Assembly: GCA_946478915.1 (NCBI GenBank)
Contig: CAMLER010000299.1
Coordinates: 1 to 6,491, forward strand
Direction of reading: 5' to 3'
DNA length: 6,491 bases
From: an uncultured Chryseolinea sp.
GTDB lineage: Bacteria; Bacteroidota; Bacteroidia; Cytophagales; Cyclobacteriaceae
In this document: in pieces, positions 5,559-6,491 of the stretch
How the letters are laid out: each line of letters opens with the position of its first letter
Position numbering within the stretch: the first letter of the stretch is position 1
The notes under the pieces: generated by a model
What the model saw: the letters and a program-made list of their open reading frames with translations, nothing else
Told to the model about the DNA's origin: nothing
The model's database searches: none
Program-made: the position numbers and the translations under genes

Positions 5559-5742
5559 ACCGATAGCGATCAGGACCGGGGTTGTACGGAGTGGGGTGTG
5601 CGCTCGATCCGAAAGGCGTCTGGAAGTTTTTGTGGAAGCTAGATCTGCAAGCAGCTGCCATCCACCAATCCTCTTGATTGTTGCTAAATAAAGATCCGTC
5701 AATAAAGGTGCAAATGAAGCTGTGACACCCTCCACTAATAAC
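5551..5742 (-). other. Unexplained segment between the heptad arrays; possible gene remnant
   Basis: This segment has no accepted gene. On the minus strand two frames are open across it: one from 5742 to a TAA at 5551-5553, and another ending at 5544-5546. The first gives a protein-like ending, PFGSSAHPTPYNPGPDRYR then YG, with a QEDWWMAAACRS stretch before it, but has no convincing start codon. The stop falls in the left array and the upstream end runs into the right array. It could be a remnant of a degraded gene, the body of a dispersed repeat, or noncoding. I do not recognise either translation. Confidence 0.3.
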
Positions 5743-5805
5743 GAATAACGGATAACGAATAACAGATAACGGATAACGAATAACGGATAACGATTAACGG
5801 ATAAC
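5736..5805. repeat. Ten-unit tandem heptad repeat, consensus GRATAAC
   Basis: Ten consecutive 7-bp units: TAATAAC, GAATAAC, GGATAAC, GAATAAC, AGATAAC, GGATAAC, GAATAAC, GGATAAC, GATTAAC, GGATAAC. TAAC or its near match is invariant and the first three bases vary. The final C (5805) is part of the queA stop codon (5805-5807), so the array runs right up to the end of queA. A shorter inverted copy lies at 5524-5558. Similar AACGGATAACGAATAACG strings recur between genes in Bacteroidota as I recall, but this is not verified here. Confidence 0.9.
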
Positions 5806-6491
5806 TAAACAATGAGCATAGCATCCCCATACGTGAGGAACTTATACTTCTCTTTTTTCGCCACGGAGTAGGCTTCCATAGCTTGATCGTATCCGGCAAA
5901 CGCTGCAGCCATCATCAGCAATGTAGATTCTGGCATGTGAAAGTTTGTGATCATGGCGTTACAGATCTTAAAGTCGTATGGAGGAAAAATGAATTTGTCC
6001 GTCCAGCCTTCCCGTGCTTTTAACCTGTTCGTGGCTGAGACTGCAGACTCCAGCGCGCGCATGCTGGTTGTGCCGATAGCGCAAACGCGATTTTTATTAT
6101 CCAACGCTTTGTTGACAATCCTAACAGCCTCTTCACCGACCACAAAATTCTCAGAATCCATCTTATGTTTTGTGAGATCTTCAACGTCAACAGGACGAAA
6201 TGTACCCAGTCCAATGTGAAGGGTGATATACGCCATCTCAACACCTTTTATCTGAAGGCGTTTCAATAGTTGCCTGGTGAAATGCAAACCGGCAGTAGGT
6301 GCTGAAACCGCACCTTTGTTTTTCGCAAAAATAGTTTGGAAACGCTCCTTGTCTTCTACCTTGACTTTGCGTTTGATGTACTTGGGAAGAGGAGTCTCTC
6401 CCAATGTTTCAACTACTTTGTCAAAAGCGGCTGAATCTCCGTCGAACAAAAAGCGGATGGTGCGGCCGCGCGCGGAGTCGGTGCCGGGCGA
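5805..6491 (-). CDS. queA: QueA, S-adenosylmethionine:tRNA ribosyltransferase-isomerase (C-terminal part)
   Basis: The last 228 residues of QueA, which transfers and isomerises the ribosyl part of S-adenosylmethionine onto preQ1 at position 34 of GUN tRNAs, making epoxyqueuosine in the cytoplasm. The frame is open from the right window edge (first codon TCG at 6489-6491) to TAG at 5805-5807; the N-terminal part lies outside. Visible hallmarks are [23 protein letters not shown] (fragment residues 60-72), [44 protein letters not shown] and the C-terminal [11 protein letters not shown]. The TTG at 6447-6449 is only an internal leucine, because family-like sequence continues upstream of it. The C-terminus is complete even though the heptad repeat touches the stop codon. 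queA and ispD lie on the same strand, separated by the small membrane gene and the repeat region. Confidence 0.95.
   Translation of the reverse strand, partial: SPGTDSARGRTIRFLFDGDSAAFDKVVETLGETPLPKYIKRKVKVEDKERFQTIFAKNKGAVSAPTAGLHFTRQLLKRLQIKGVEMAYITLHIGLGTFRPVDVEDLTKHKMDSENFVVGEEAVRIVNKALDNKNRVCAIGTTSMRALESAVSATNRLKAREGWTDKFIFPPYDFKICNAMITNFHMPESTLLMMAAAFAGYDQAMEAYSVAKKEKYKFLTYGDAMLIV

Noticed and set aside
5544..5735. A 63-residue minus-strand protein starting with a GTG-type codon.
   Set aside because: It is not recognisable, ends inside the repeat array, lacks a ribosome binding site, and overlaps another equally open frame; it is reported only as an unexplained segment.
5736..5805. The heptad array as a CRISPR array.
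   Set aside because: Units are 7 bp and contiguous, with no unique spacers and no cas genes.
5947..6219. A 90-codon plus-strand ORF opposite queA.
   Set aside because: It lies entirely antisense to conserved QueA motifs and has no independent support.

Overview
The window looks like a chromosomal stretch from a member of the Bacteroidota, probably Cytophagales-like. This is inferred from the gene set: an acidic 73-residue DUF2795 protein, a DUF486 membrane protein, a SixA-like phosphatase, and ettA, ispD and queA of Bacteroidota type. Supporting signs are the near absence of Shine-Dalgarno sequences and a TTTG / TAnnTTTG promoter upstream of the DUF2795 gene. No mobile-element gene, tRNA, rRNA, CRISPR array or phage gene is visible.

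Layout from left to right: the C-terminal end of hslU (+); a SixA-like histidine phosphatase (-); an LpxL/HtrB-family acyltransferase (+); a DUF486 membrane protein (-) downstream of ettA (-); a 396-bp divergent intergenic region with several palindromes and repeats; a DUF2795 gene (+) with a strong ribosome binding site and a clear terminator; ispD (-); an 82-residue three-helix membrane protein (+); a 282-bp repeat-rich convergent gap; and the C-terminal two thirds or so of queA (-), cut by the window edge. Strand changes seven times among nine genes, so most genes must be transcribed singly; only ettA and the DUF486 gene could share a transcript.

The genes are mainly housekeeping and do not form one pathway: protein turnover (HslU), outer-membrane lipid acylation (LpxL-like), ribosome throttling (EttA), isoprenoid precursor synthesis (IspD) and queuosine tRNA modification (QueA). 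I see no new defence, biosynthetic or mobile system. The less ordinary content is in the intergenic DNA. A 7-bp tandem repeat (GRATAAC) fills the gap before the queA stop codon and faces a shorter inverted copy across a segment of about 180 bp. A second inverted array of TAAGTAG-type units fills another convergent gap. The ettA/DUF2795 region carries two near-perfect palindromes, a TTGCGTC repeat motif and an 18-bp tandem repeat inside a possible 45-codon ORF.
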